Of a stretch of 64,000 nt of DNA, positions 17,314-25,938 are shown in pieces (the first letter of the stretch is position 1; every line of letters starts with the position of its first letter). The translations under genes and the position numbers were made by a program. Below the pieces are notes generated by a model that did no database searches, was not told the DNA's origin, and saw only the letters and a program-made list of their open reading frames with translations. This DNA is from Leifsonia shinshuensis (GTDB lineage: Bacteria > Actinomycetota > Actinomycetes > Actinomycetales > Microbacteriaceae): assembly GCF_014217625.1 (NCBI RefSeq), contig NZ_CP043641.1, forward strand, positions 3,410,001 through 3,474,000, in the 5' to 3' direction.

Positions 17314-19029
17314 ATGGAACGCCAACTGAAGCCGTGGCCCGCCCTCTGGGCGCTCGTCATCGGGTTCTTCATGATCCTGATCGACACGACCATCGTGTCG
17401 GTCGCCAACCCGTCGATCATGAAGGGCCTCAACCTCGGTACGGACTACAACGCGGTCATCTGGGTCACCAGCGCCTACCTGCTCGCGTACGCCGTCCCGC
17501 TGCTGATCACCGGCCGCCTCGGCGACCGCTTCGGCCCCAAGAACATGTACCTGATCGGCCTGGTGATCTTCACGCTCGCCAGCGCCTGGTGCGGATTCTC
17601 CGGCGTCATGGCCGGCGGCGGCATCGGGATGCTGATCACCGCCCGCGTCGTGCAGGGCCTCGGCGCGTCGCTGATGACACCGCAGACCATGGCGGTCATC
17701 ACCCGCATCTTCCCGCCGGACCGCCGCGGCGCGGCCATGGGCCTCTGGGGCGCCGTCGCCGGCGTCGCCACGCTGATCGGCCCGCTGCTCGGCGGCGTGC
17801 TGGTCGACTGGCTCGGCTGGGAGTGGATCTTCTTCATCAACGTCCCGGTCGGCGTCGTGGCGTTCATCCTCGCGATGCGGCTCGTCCCGAAGCTCCCGAC
17901 GCACACGCACGCGTTCGACATCCTCGGCGTCGTGCTCTCGGCGGTGGGCATGTTCCTGCTGGTGTTCGGCATCCAGGAGGGCGGTACCTACAACTGGGGC
18001 GTCATCGGGGACGGGCCGTTCTCGGTCTGGGGCCTCATCATCGCCGGCATCGTCGTCCTGATCGCTTTCGTGGTCTGGCAGGCGCTCAACAAGAAGGAGC
18101 CGCTGCTGCCGCTCCCGCTGTTCCGCGACCGCAACTTCTCGCTGTCGAACGGCGCGATCACCACGGTGGGCTTCGCGGTGACCTGTATGGCGCTGCCGCT
18201 GGTGTTCTACTTCCAGACGGTCCGCGGCCTCACCCCGACCGAGTCGGCGCTGATGCTCGCTCCGACGGCCGTGTTCTCCGGCGTGCTCGCGCCGGTGATG
18301 GGCCGCCTCATCGACAAGATCAACCCGAAGTTCATCGCGACGCCGGGCCTGGTGCTGTTCTCGCTGTCGCTGTTCCTCTACTCGCGGATGCTGACCCCGG
18401 ACGTCAGCATCTGGTGGCTGCTCATCCCGAGCGCGCTGATGGGCATCGCGATGTCGGGCGTCTGGGGACCGATCTCGGCCGTCACCACCCGCAACCTCCC
18501 GATGAACCAGGCCGGAGCCGGCTCCGGCGTCTTCAACACGACCCGCCAGATCGGCGCGGTGCTCGGAAGCGCCTCCATCTCGGCGCTCATCACCGGCCGC
18601 CTCGCGGCCGACCTCCCGAAGGCCCCGAGCGGTGCGGCCCCGACCGCGACGGCCGGGACCGAGCTGCCGAGCTTCCTGCACGCCGGGTTCACCCAGGCGA
18701 TGTCGGAGGCGCTGCTGCTGCCCGCGGCGGTGGCGTTCCTCGGCGCGCTCATCGTGGTGTGGTGGGCGAAGCCGAAGCCGCCGGCGTGGGGGCCGGGGGC
18801 CGCTGGTGCTGGGGCTGGTGCTGGTGCGCCTGCCACGGCGGGCGCCGGTCAGCCTGCGGGTGAGCCCGTCGGCGTCGCGGAGTCCGCGGCGTCTGCGCAC
18901 GGCGCGCACGCGGCCTCCCGGCCGGTGGACGCGGTGCCGCACGGCGCGCACTCCGCCGAGCCGGCCGCCGACGCGCCCCGCGACGGCGACGAGCACCACG
19001 GCATCCACGCCGCCCCCGCGACCGAGTAG
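17314..19029 (+). CDS. DHA2-family MFS multidrug transporter
   Basis: A 571-residue 14-helix proton-driven exporter of the EmrB/QacA type. Helix 1 carries the DHA2 signature LIDTTIVSVANPSI, motif A is GRLGDRFGPK (about residues 67-76) and motif C is in GAVAGVATLIGPLLGGVLVD. After the last helix (near residue 485) comes a long soluble tail of about 80 residues rich in Ala, Pro, His and Gly, which is unusual. It is cotranscribed with the padR gene just upstream. Substrates cannot be named from sequence. Confidence 0.92.
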   Translation: MERQLKPWPALWALVIGFFMILIDTTIVSVANPSIMKGLNLGTDYNAVIWVTSAYLLAYAVPLLITGRLGDRFGPKNMYLIGLVIFTLASAWCGFSGVMAGGGIGMLITARVVQGLGASLMTPQTMAVITRIFPPDRRGAAMGLWGAVAGVATLIGPLLGGVLVDWLGWEWIFFINVPVGVVAFILAMRLVPKLPTHTHAFDILGVVLSAVGMFLLVFGIQEGGTYNWGVIGDGPFSVWGLIIAGIVVLIAFVVWQALNKKEPLLPLPLFRDRNFSLSNGAITTVGFAVTCMALPLVFYFQTVRGLTPTESALMLAPTAVFSGVLAPVMGRLIDKINPKFIATPGLVLFSLSLFLYSRMLTPDVSIWWLLIPSALMGIAMSGVWGPISAVTTRNLPMNQAGAGSGVFNTTRQIGAVLGSASISALITGRLAADLPKAPSGAAPTATAGTELPSFLHAGFTQAMSEALLLPAAVAFLGALIVVWWAKPKPPAWGPGAAGAGAGAGAPATAGAGQPAGEPVGVAESAASAHGAHAASRPVDAVPHGAHSAEPAADAPRDGDEHHGIHAAPATE

Positions 19030-19049
19030 CGCGGCCGCTCTCACGCGAA

Positions 19050-19094
19050 GAAGGGAGGACTCCCCGGCCCATCCGGCCGGGAAGTCCTCCCTTC
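19050..19094. terminator. Strong hairpin terminator between MFS and VOC genes
   Basis: Arms GAAGGGAGGACT (19050-19061) and AGTCCTCCCTTC (19083-19094) are perfectly complementary, with further pairing of CCCGG/CCGGG inside. No T-run follows, as is common in actinobacteria. It lies between convergent genes and can serve both strands. Confidence 0.7.
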
Positions 19095-19136
19095 ACTGCG
19101 TCTGTGCGGCGTGTCGCGCCGGATCTCCTCCGCTGC

Positions 19137-20033
19137 CTACGCCTCCGCGACCACCCGCACCGCGTTCGCCCACGGGTCGTCGAACGACACCGACCGCCCG
19201 TCGTCCCGCGTCGGCACCCCGTAGTGCCGCATCCGCTCTGTCAGCGCCCCCACGTCGTCCGCGCCGGGCAACCGGAGCTGCACCTCCCCGAGCCCGAGCG
19301 CGAGCCTCCGCACTCCCGCGCCGCGGCTGTTCCAGGTGTTCATCGCCATGTGGTGGTGGTAGCCGCCGGCCGAGACGAACAGTGCCGACGAGCCGAGGGA
19401 GGCCGTGGCCTCGAACCCGAGCCGGTCGACGTAGAACGCGCGTGCCGACGCCACGTCCCCGACCGAGAGGTGCACGTGGCCCACGACCGCGTCGCCGAAG
19501 CGCGGGTCGTCGGCTGCGGTGTCCAGCGATGGCAGCTCCGCCAGCGTCGCACCGCGCTCGGTGAGGTGCTCGCGCAGGAACCCGTTCGGGTCGAGGTAGA
19601 GCGTGTCCATCTCCACCTGGCCGTGCGTCCAGCTCCACTGGCTGCGGTCGCGGTCCCAATACAGCTCGACGCCGTTTCCCTCGGGGTCGGTGAAGTAGAA
19701 GGCCTGTGAGACCAGGTGGTCGGCGCTGCCGGTGAACGTGCCGGGCGCGCGCCGCGCGACCGAGTAGACCGCGGCGGCGAGGGCCTCCTGGCTGTCGAAC
19801 ACGATCGCCGTGTGGAACAGGCCGGCCTCGCCCGGGGAGGCGTGCTTCAACTCGGGCGCGTGCTCCAGGATCACCGACGGCGTCGCGCCGCGGCCCAGGA
19901 TGACGCGGCCGCCCTCAGCGGCCAGCACCGTGAGGGTGACGGCGTCGCGGTAGTAGGCGGTCATCGCGTCGAGGTCGGCGACCCGGAGGGTCACCGCACC
20001 CATCGCGGAGTCGGCAGGGAGCAGTTCGGGCAT
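19137..20033 (-). CDS. Two-domain VOC (glyoxalase/dioxygenase fold) protein
   Basis: A 298-residue protein with two vicinal-oxygen-chelate modules (about residues 8-118 and 155-290). Metal-ligand candidates are FHTAIVF, GNGVELYWD, VVGHVHLSVGD and a late Glu-containing strand, like CatE-type catechol 2,3-dioxygenases and related YwbC/CatE proteins of Firmicutes and actinobacteria. Its substrate is not evident. The start is uncertain: ATG 20033 gives the typical N-terminus MPELLPADSAMGAVTLRV, while an ATG at 20063 would add 10 residues. Confidence 0.8.
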   Translation of the reverse strand: MPELLPADSAMGAVTLRVADLDAMTAYYRDAVTLTVLAAEGGRVILGRGATPSVILEHAPELKHASPGEAGLFHTAIVFDSQEALAAAVYSVARRAPGTFTGSADHLVSQAFYFTDPEGNGVELYWDRDRSQWSWTHGQVEMDTLYLDPNGFLREHLTERGATLAELPSLDTAADDPRFGDAVVGHVHLSVGDVASARAFYVDRLGFEATASLGSSALFVSAGGYHHHMAMNTWNSRGAGVRRLALGLGEVQLRLPGADDVGALTERMRHYGVPTRDDGRSVSFDDPWANAVRVVAEA

Positions 20034-20066
20034 GCGTAGTGCAACGCGACGAGCGTCCCGCATATT

Positions 20067-20117
20067 TCAGGTCTCGATCGCTGCTCAGGTCTCGATCGCT
20101 GCTCAGGTCTCGATCGC
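20067..20117. repeat. Tandem repeat of an 18-bp unit at the end of the RraA-like gene
   Basis: The unit TCAGGTCTCGATCGCTGC occurs twice in full (20067-20084, 20085-20102) and a third time in part (20103-20117). The third copy is the coding end of the RraA-like gene including its stop codon, so the unit looks like a local duplication of the gene terminus. It has no obvious function. Confidence 0.8.
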
Positions 20118-20786
20118 GCCGCCGGTCTCGGCCAGGTAGCGGCGCAGGGTGAGTGACGGGTCGGCCGCCTGGAGCTCGCGATAGCGGGAGAAGTCGAGCT
20201 GCGCGCGCAGGGAGGTCCCGGCCCGCATCCGCTGGGACTGCGCGCCCTCCACCGTCTGAATGCGCCGCGCCTCGGCGAACAGGTCGTCGCGGCGGTCCGT
20301 GCCCACCACGAGCACGCCGTCGTCGTCCGCGACGATCCAGTCGCCGGGCGCGACCGCGACGCCGTCGAGCATGGCGGTGCGCATCGCGCTCCCCGCGGGC
20401 GGGACCCGGCGCGGCCCGAACGGGTTCGCGCCCAGGCTGAACAAAGGGAGGCCGATCTCGCGGAGCTGGGCGGTGTCGCGGTGCAGCCCCCAGATCACGG
20501 CGCCGGCGAGCCCGGCCTCGCGCGCCTCCAGCAGCATCAGGTCGCCGACGCAGGCCTCGTCACGCCGGCCGCCGTTGTCGACGACGAGCACCGCGCCGGG
20601 CGGGGCGTCGTCGATGGTCTCGAGCAGGACATCCACACTGCCGAGGTGTGTGACAGGAGCGGCGGGACCGTGGAAAGGGCGGCCGGGGAGGAGGGGCAGG
20701 AGATCGACCGGCGCCGTGCCGACAGGGATGCCGAGGCGGACGGCGGCGTCGGCGACGGCGGCGGTGGGGAGGGCGTTCGTGTCCAT
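20103..20786 (-). CDS. RraA family protein (aldolase/decarboxylase-like)
   Basis: A 227-residue member of the RraA/HMG-aldolase family. The family-typical pieces are VLVVDNGGRRDEACVGDLM (residues about 66-84) and AGAVIWGLHRDTAQLREIGLPLFSLG with the catalytic-type Arg-Asp pair. Relatives include 4-hydroxy-4-methyl-2-oxoglutarate aldolase, oxaloacetate decarboxylase and the RNase E inhibitor RraA, and the sequence alone does not choose between them. The older label dimethylmenaquinone methyltransferase is not supported. It lies alone, divergent from the P-type ATPase. Confidence 0.82.
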   Translation of the reverse strand: MDTNALPTAAVADAAVRLGIPVGTAPVDLLPLLPGRPFHGPAAPVTHLGSVDVLLETIDDAPPGAVLVVDNGGRRDEACVGDLMLLEAREAGLAGAVIWGLHRDTAQLREIGLPLFSLGANPFGPRRVPPAGSAMRTAMLDGVAVAPGDWIVADDDGVLVVGTDRRDDLFAEARRIQTVEGAQSQRMRAGTSLRAQLDFSRYRELQAADPSLTLRRYLAETGGAIET

Positions 20787-20928
20787 GTCGTGACGCTACT
20801 TGCGCGCGCATGCTCGTGGGGGAATGCGTTGTCCTCCACAGTCCCGCCGCACCCTCGACTTCTCCACGGATCACGCTGGGGTCTTCTCCGACGCGGCCCG
20901 CTGCCCAAGGATGGTTCCGGGAGGTGTG

Positions 20929-22824
20929 ATGAGACGGATCGCTCGGCTGGCCCGCCGGTACTGGGTCGTGACGCTGACGCTCGGCATCGGCGTCGTCGGC
21001 ATCGTCCTGGCGCTCGCGGGCGCGGGCTGGCTCGTGCAGTGGCTGTTCAGCGTGTACGCGCTGGCCGTCGCCGCGTGGCAGGCGGTGGGGATGGTGCGCG
21101 CGATGGCGCACGGCCGGTTCGGGCTCGACATCCTCGCCATCACGGCGATCGTCGCAACCGTGCTGGTCGGCGAGTTCGTGGCCGCGCTCATCGTCGTGCT
21201 CATGCTGACCGGCGGCGACGCGCTGGAGGACTACGCCAACCGCCGGGCGAAACGCGAGCTCGACGCCCTGCTCACGCGCGCGCCGCAGTTCGCGCATCTG
21301 GTGGTGGACGGCGGCTATCAGGAGGTGCCGGTCGATCAGGTGAAGGTGGGCGACGCGCTGCTCGTCCGGCCGTCCGAGATCGTCCCGGTCGACGGAGTCC
21401 TGCTCTCCGGGCGTGGAGCCTTCGACCAGGCGTCGATCACGGGCGAGAGCATCCCGGTCGAGAAGTCGGCGGGCGACGAGGTCCTGAGCGGGTCGGTGAA
21501 CGGTCAGGAGGCGGTCGAGCTCCGGGCCACCTCGACGGCCGCGTCGTCGCAGTACCAGCAGATCGTCGCGCTCGTCGCTCAGGCGGCGGAGAGCAAGGCG
21601 CCGGTCGTCCGGCTGGCGGACCGGTACGCCGTGCCATTCACGGTCTTCTCGCTGGCGCTCGGCGCGGTGGCGTGGTGGCTGAGCGGCGACCCGGTGCGCT
21701 TCGCGGAGGTGCTCGTCCTGGCGACGCCGTGCCCGCTTCTCATCGCGGCGCCGGTCGCGTTCATCGGCGGGATGAGCCGCGGCGCGCGCAACAGCATCAT
21801 CGTCAAGTCGGGCGGGGTCCTCGAACAGCTCGCACGGGCGCGCACGGCGGTCTTCGACAAGACCGGCACGCTCACCTACGGCGCCCCTGCGCTCAGCGAG
21901 GTGCGCCCGCAGCCGGCGTTCGGAGCGGACGAGCTCCTCGCCGCCGTTGCGAGCGCCGAGCAGTACTCGTCCCACGTGCTCGCGGCGTCGTTCATCCAGG
22001 CGGCGCGGGAGCGCGGGCTGGAACTGCGCGAGGCGGCGTCCGCGCAGGAGGCCGCGACGAACGGGGTGGTGGCGGACATCGGCGGCCGGGAGGTCGTGGT
22101 CGGCAAGTTCGCGTTCATCGCTTCGCACGCGCCGGACGCGGAGCGCACCCCGATCGCTCCCGGCGAGCTGGCCGTCTACGTCGCGATCGGCGGCCGGTTC
22201 GCCGGCGCGCTGCTCGCGAGCGACCGCCTGCGGTCGAACGCGGCCGCCACCCTCCGCGAGCTCGCGACGCTCGGGGTGACGAACACGATGATGCTCACCG
22301 GCGACGCACGCGAGACCGCGGAGCACATCGCCGCGGAGCTCGGCATCACGCGGGTGCGCGCCGAGTGCCTGCCCGCCGACAAGGTCGCCGAGGTCGCGGG
22401 CGTCGCCGAGCGTCCCGTGATCATGGTCGGCGACGGCGTGAACGACGCCCCCGTGCTGGCCGCGGCGGATGTCGGGATCGCGATGGGCGCCAAGGGCGCG
22501 ACGGCCGCGAGCGAGTCCGCGGACGCGGTGATCCTCGTGGACGACATCCACGGCGTCGCCCGGGCGGTCCGGATCGGCAAGGACACCGTCCGAATCGCGC
22601 TCCAGAGCATCTGGCTCGGGATCGCGGTGTCGGTCGTCCTGATGCTCATCGCGGCGTTCGGCTTCATCCCGGCGACGGCCGGCGCGCTCATCCAGGAGCT
22701 GGTCGATCTGGCGACCATCCTCGCCGCGCTGCGGGCGATCGGGGGCCGGCTGGATGCGCGGGCGGCCGCGGAGCTACGGGCGGGACCGCGCGTGGCGGTG
22801 AGCGGCGGGACCGGGGCGCGGTAG
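20929..22824 (+). CDS. P1B-type heavy-metal ATPase with TPC motif
   Basis: A 631-residue metal-transporting P-type ATPase. The phosphorylated Asp310 is in FDKTGTLTYG, TGES is in SITGESIPVEKSAGDE, the hinge is GDGVNDAPVLAAADVGIAMG, and the membrane metal motif reads TPCPLL (residues 266-269 TPCP) in place of CPC or SPC. No N-terminal HMA domain or Cys/His cluster is present. The usual HP pair of P1B pumps reads SSHVLA, so the proline is replaced. The metal is not predictable from these features. ATG 20929 has GGGAGG upstream; GTG 20926 is also possible. No metal-sensor gene is adjacent. Confidence 0.9.
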   Translation: MRRIARLARRYWVVTLTLGIGVVGIVLALAGAGWLVQWLFSVYALAVAAWQAVGMVRAMAHGRFGLDILAITAIVATVLVGEFVAALIVVLMLTGGDALEDYANRRAKRELDALLTRAPQFAHLVVDGGYQEVPVDQVKVGDALLVRPSEIVPVDGVLLSGRGAFDQASITGESIPVEKSAGDEVLSGSVNGQEAVELRATSTAASSQYQQIVALVAQAAESKAPVVRLADRYAVPFTVFSLALGAVAWWLSGDPVRFAEVLVLATPCPLLIAAPVAFIGGMSRGARNSIIVKSGGVLEQLARARTAVFDKTGTLTYGAPALSEVRPQPAFGADELLAAVASAEQYSSHVLAASFIQAARERGLELREAASAQEAATNGVVADIGGREVVVGKFAFIASHAPDAERTPIAPGELAVYVAIGGRFAGALLASDRLRSNAAATLRELATLGVTNTMMLTGDARETAEHIAAELGITRVRAECLPADKVAEVAGVAERPVIMVGDGVNDAPVLAAADVGIAMGAKGATAASESADAVILVDDIHGVARAVRIGKDTVRIALQSIWLGIAVSVVLMLIAAFGFIPATAGALIQELVDLATILAALRAIGGRLDARAAAELRAGPRVAVSGGTGAR

Positions 22825-22872
22825 GGCCGCGTGAGCCCACGAGGGCGGGAGCGGGCCGCGGTAGCGGAAGCT

Positions 22873-23775
22873 CTACCGTCCGGTCAGCCGCTCCAGCAGC
22901 TCGCGGTAGCGCGCGGCCGTTCGCTCCACCACCTCGGCCGGGAGCTCGGGCGGAGTGCCCTGCTTGTCCCAGTTGGCGGCCAGCCAGTCGCGGACGATCT
23001 GCTTGTCGAAGCTGGCCATCCGCGCCGCAGGAGTCGTGGCCGTCGCGAACACGCGGGCGTCCCAGTAGCGGCTGGAGTCGCTGGTGAGCACCTCGTCCGC
23101 GAGCGTGATCTCGCCCGTTGCGCGGTCGGCGCCGAACTCGAACTTGGTGTCCGCGATGATGACGCCGTGCTCCTCCGCGATCGCCGCTCCGCGGGCGTAC
23201 ACCTCCAGCGACAGCCGGCGGAGCTCCTCCGCGACCTCCGGGCCGACCAGCTCGACGGTGCGCTCGAAGCTGATGTTCTCGTCGTGCTCGCCGAGCGGCG
23301 CCTTCCACGCAGGGGTGTAGATCGGCTCCGGCAGCCGGTCGCCGTCGGCGAGCCCGGCCGGGAGCGGGACGCCGCAGACGCTCTGCGTCCGCTGGTACTC
23401 GGCCCAGCCGCTGCCGGTCAGGTAGCCGCGCACGACGCACTCGATCGGGAACATGTCCAGCGGCTTCACCAGCATCGCGTGTCCCGCGACCTCGGCCGGG
23501 ATGCGCTCCACGATGCGGTCACCGTCGAGCGTGTGGTCAGGGACGAGGTGGTTCGGGACGCTGCCGAGACGGTCGAACCACCACAGGCTGAGCGTGGTGA
23601 GCAGCTCGCCCTTGCCCGGGATGCCGGGCTCGAGCACGTGGTCGAACGCGCTCACCCGGTCGGAGGCCACGACGAGGACGGCGGCCGTGTCGTCCAGGCC
23701 ATCCGCCCCCTCGGGCACGTAGAGGTCGCGGACCTTCCCGGAGTAGACGTGCTTCCAGCCTGCCAGTTCGCTCAC
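22873..23775 (-). CDS. purC: Phosphoribosylaminoimidazole-succinocarboxamide synthase
   Basis: SAICAR synthetase, which joins aspartate to CAIR with ATP in purine synthesis. The 300-residue protein shows the standard GWKHVYSGKVRDLYVP start, VASDRVSAFDHVL, RGYLTGSGWAEY and IADTKFEFG motifs. GTG 23775 is chosen because it gives the normal N-terminus and TACGAT ends exactly 6 nt upstream, the leaderless pattern; a longer frame adds 25 atypical residues. It stands alone among non-purine genes. Confidence 0.96.
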   Translation of the reverse strand: MSELAGWKHVYSGKVRDLYVPEGADGLDDTAAVLVVASDRVSAFDHVLEPGIPGKGELLTTLSLWWFDRLGSVPNHLVPDHTLDGDRIVERIPAEVAGHAMLVKPLDMFPIECVVRGYLTGSGWAEYQRTQSVCGVPLPAGLADGDRLPEPIYTPAWKAPLGEHDENISFERTVELVGPEVAEELRRLSLEVYARGAAIAEEHGVIIADTKFEFGADRATGEITLADEVLTSDSSRYWDARVFATATTPAARMASFDKQIVRDWLAANWDKQGTPPELPAEVVERTAARYRELLERLTGR

Positions 23776-23830
23776 CCGTCCATCGTAGGGCTCGGGACGC
23801 GGGCCGCCGACCGGCGTGAGCGCCCTCGCC

Positions 23831-24595
23831 TCAGATCGTGCGCCCGCCATCCACCGCGAGCACGTCGCCGGTGACGTACGACGCGGCGGGCGAGGCGAGC
23901 CAGGCCACGGCGGCGGCGACCTCCTCCGGCGAACCCATCCGGCCGGTAGGCACGTAGCCGCCGATCCGCTCGCGCGTCGCGTCGTCCAGCCGCAGGTTGC
24001 CGCCCGACATGATCGGGCCGGGCGCGACGGCGTTCACGCGGATGCCCGCGCGGGCCTCGTCCAGGGCCGTGGTCAGGGTCAGGCCGATCACCGCGTGCTT
24101 CGCGGCCGCGTACGCCGACATCCCGGGAGCGCCGCGCGTCCCGGCGGTCGAGGTGATGTTGACGATGGCGCGCGGGCCGGAGGAGGCCCGCAGCGCCCGC
24201 ACCTCGGCGCGCATCGCGACCGCCACCGAGCGGAAGTTCACCGCGACGATCTCGTCGAAGACGTCGGCAGACATGTCCGCGAGCGGGGTGGGCATGTGGC
24301 CGCGGCCGACGTTGTTGACCGCGACCGCGAGCCCGCCGCCGAGCTCGGCCGCCGAGGCGACCGCGGACGCGAGTGCTGCGTCGTCGGTCGCGTCGAGGGG
24401 GAGGACCAGCGGGCACGCGATCCCCGACGCGACGAGCTCAGCCTGGAGCGCGCGAAGTGCGTCGGCGTCGCGCGCGGCCGGCACGACCAGGAGGCCGTCC
24501 GCGCCGAGCGCGCGGCAGATCGCGTTGCCGATGGCCCCGTTCGCGCCGAGGACGAACGCGACGCGGGTCGCGGCATCCATCCCATCCCCGATCAC
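23831..24595 (-). CDS. SDR family oxidoreductase
   Basis: A 254-residue classical short-chain dehydrogenase. The cofactor motif appears as VLGANGAIGNA, NNVGRGH is the NNAG equivalent, the catalytic Ser lies in NITSTAGTRG and the YxxxK pair in SAYAAAKHA, and the C-terminus is the typical YVTGDVLAVDGG. The substrate is unknown. GTG 24595 overlaps the stop of the upstream membrane protein gene in GTGA, so the two are coupled; a start at the internal ATG 24580 (MDAATRV) is also possible. A longer frame is not supported. Confidence 0.9.
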   Translation of the reverse strand: MIGDGMDAATRVAFVLGANGAIGNAICRALGADGLLVVPAARDADALRALQAELVASGIACPLVLPLDATDDAALASAVASAAELGGGLAVAVNNVGRGHMPTPLADMSADVFDEIVAVNFRSVAVAMRAEVRALRASSGPRAIVNITSTAGTRGAPGMSAYAAAKHAVIGLTLTTALDEARAGIRVNAVAPGPIMSGGNLRLDDATRERIGGYVPTGRMGSPEEVAAAVAWLASPAASYVTGDVLAVDGGRTI

Positions 24596-25317
24596 GACCG
24601 CACCTCCGCACGCACACCCGCGCGGTCCCGCACATCCCGGCGGTCCTGCGGCAGCAGGAAGCCCGCCGCAATCAGCCACGCCATCCCCGCGAAGCGCCCG
24701 ATCGGGAGCAGGAACTGCAACGGCTCTACGGCGAGCGACAGGAAGGAGAGCTCAGACAGCGCCGCCACCACCAGCCCAGCCCAGGCCAGCCAGCGCGGGA
24801 ACAGGCCGAGGATCACGCCGGGCACGGCCATCCCGGCGATCAGCAGGCCGAGGCCGACGACGTAGCCGACGCCTCCTGCGAGGAAGGCCAGGAAGGAGAA
24901 GGCGAGTGCGAGGCGCGGGTCCGACGTCAGCTCCGGCCGGCTCAGCAGGTAGCTGCCGAACGCAGACACCATCAGCAGGATCGACGCGGTGAGACCGCCC
25001 GCGAAGCCGATCGCCGGGCCGGGGACGCGCACGCCCAGGCGCTGGAGGCGCGCGAACGCGGTGGCTGCGTAGATGCCGAGCGGCACGGCGGAGCCGAACT
25101 GCAGCATGGCCCCGACGCGGATGCCGGCCCAGTCCGCATGGGCGTGCGCGGCGACCGCGTCCGCGCCGGCGAACGGCGAGAGGAACACCCCCGCGCCGGA
25201 CAACGCGAAGCCGACGATCAGCGCGAGCAGGAACAGCCCCGCGTGGACGACCGCGAGGATGCCCATCGGCGGGCCGTCCGGGCGGCGACGACGGGGAGTC
25301 GACTGGATATCGTTCAT
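24592..25317 (-). CDS. Predicted six-helix membrane protein of unknown function
   Basis: A 241-residue protein with about six hydrophobic segments (roughly 20-44, 68-86, 103-126, 135-165, 170-200 and 205-222). It is similar in outline to the DUF4386-like integral membrane proteins, but I do not recognise a firm family. It is first in a two-gene unit with the SDR gene and divergent from a MarR regulator, with a 17-bp palindrome between them. This suggests a membrane protein plus reductase induced by a small molecule. Confidence 0.75.
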   Translation of the reverse strand: MNDIQSTPRRRRPDGPPMGILAVVHAGLFLLALIVGFALSGAGVFLSPFAGADAVAAHAHADWAGIRVGAMLQFGSAVPLGIYAATAFARLQRLGVRVPGPAIGFAGGLTASILLMVSAFGSYLLSRPELTSDPRLALAFSFLAFLAGGVGYVVGLGLLIAGMAVPGVILGLFPRWLAWAGLVVAALSELSFLSLAVEPLQFLLPIGRFAGMAWLIAAGFLLPQDRRDVRDRAGVRAEVRS

Positions 25318-25326
25318 AATTGAAAT

Positions 25327-25343
25327 GATTACATTGTGTAATC
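25327..25343. promoter_or_regulatory. MarR operator (GATTACA-TTG-TGTAATC)
   Basis: A perfect inverted repeat with 7-bp arms and a 3-bp centre lies 9 bp from the start codon of the leftward membrane protein gene and 28 bp from the MarR start. The region is strikingly AT-rich compared with its surroundings. It is placed to control both divergent promoters; binding by the adjacent MarR is inferred. Confidence 0.65.
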
Positions 25344-25371
25344 GTTACGCGCAAGCGCTATTCTGGATTCC

Positions 25372-25851
25372 GTGACGTCCACCCCCCAACGCGCCCGCCG
25401 CGGAGCCCCGCCGCGCACCGCGTTCCTGCTCGCCCAGATCGGAGCGGATGCCGCCGACCGCTTCGCCGAGCGCGTTGCCGCGCTGGGGCTGACACCGCGA
25501 GAGGCCGGGGCGATCCGCGTGCTCGGCCGACGCCAGGGGCTCAGCCAGCGCGAGCTCGCCGAGCAGCTGGGGACGGTCCCGAGCCGGCTGGTCGCGCTGG
25601 TCGACGAGCTGGAGGCGAAGGGCTTCGTCGTCCGCGAGCGCAGCGAGGGCGACCGGCGCAACAACGTGCTCACCCTCGCGCCGGACGGCGAGCGGATGCT
25701 GGCGCGGCTGCGGGAGGTCGCCGAGGCGCACCAGGGGGACGTGCTGTCCCCGCTCGATGACGAGGAGCAGGTAGCGCTGGCGGCGCTCCTTGCCAAGCTG
25801 GCCGCAGCCTCCACCGTCCCGCCCGACGGCCACCCCGGCTTCCGCCGCTGA
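25372..25851 (+). CDS. MarR family transcriptional regulator
   Basis: A 159-residue MarR-type regulator with the recognition region LSQRELAEQLGTVPSRLVALVDELEAKGFVVRERSEGDRRNN (about residues 57-98). It probably represses itself and the divergent membrane protein-SDR unit through the palindrome at 25327. A long hairpin follows directly after the stop codon. The effector is unknown. Confidence 0.9.
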   Translation: MTSTPQRARRGAPPRTAFLLAQIGADAADRFAERVAALGLTPREAGAIRVLGRRQGLSQRELAEQLGTVPSRLVALVDELEAKGFVVRERSEGDRRNNVLTLAPDGERMLARLREVAEAHQGDVLSPLDDEEQVALAALLAKLAAASTVPPDGHPGFRR

Positions 25852-25854
25852 CGC

Positions 25855-25911
25855 CGAGGGGCACGTAAACGCCCCTAAAAGAGTCTTTTGAGGGCGTTTA
25901 CGTGCCCCTCG
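25855..25911. terminator. Long hairpin, member of a dispersed GGGGCAC-GTAAACGCCC palindrome family
   Basis: Arms of 20 bp (25855-25874 and 25892-25911) are perfectly complementary; each holds CGAGGGGCACGTAAACGCCC or its complement. The loop is CTAAAAGAGTCTTTTGA, itself partly self-complementary. It lies between convergent genes (MarR and SHOCT) and can end transcription from both sides. A close relative lies at 60685-60741. Confidence 0.7.
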
Positions 25912-25938
25912 ACGGAGGCTGATGCTCCGGGGCGCGGG

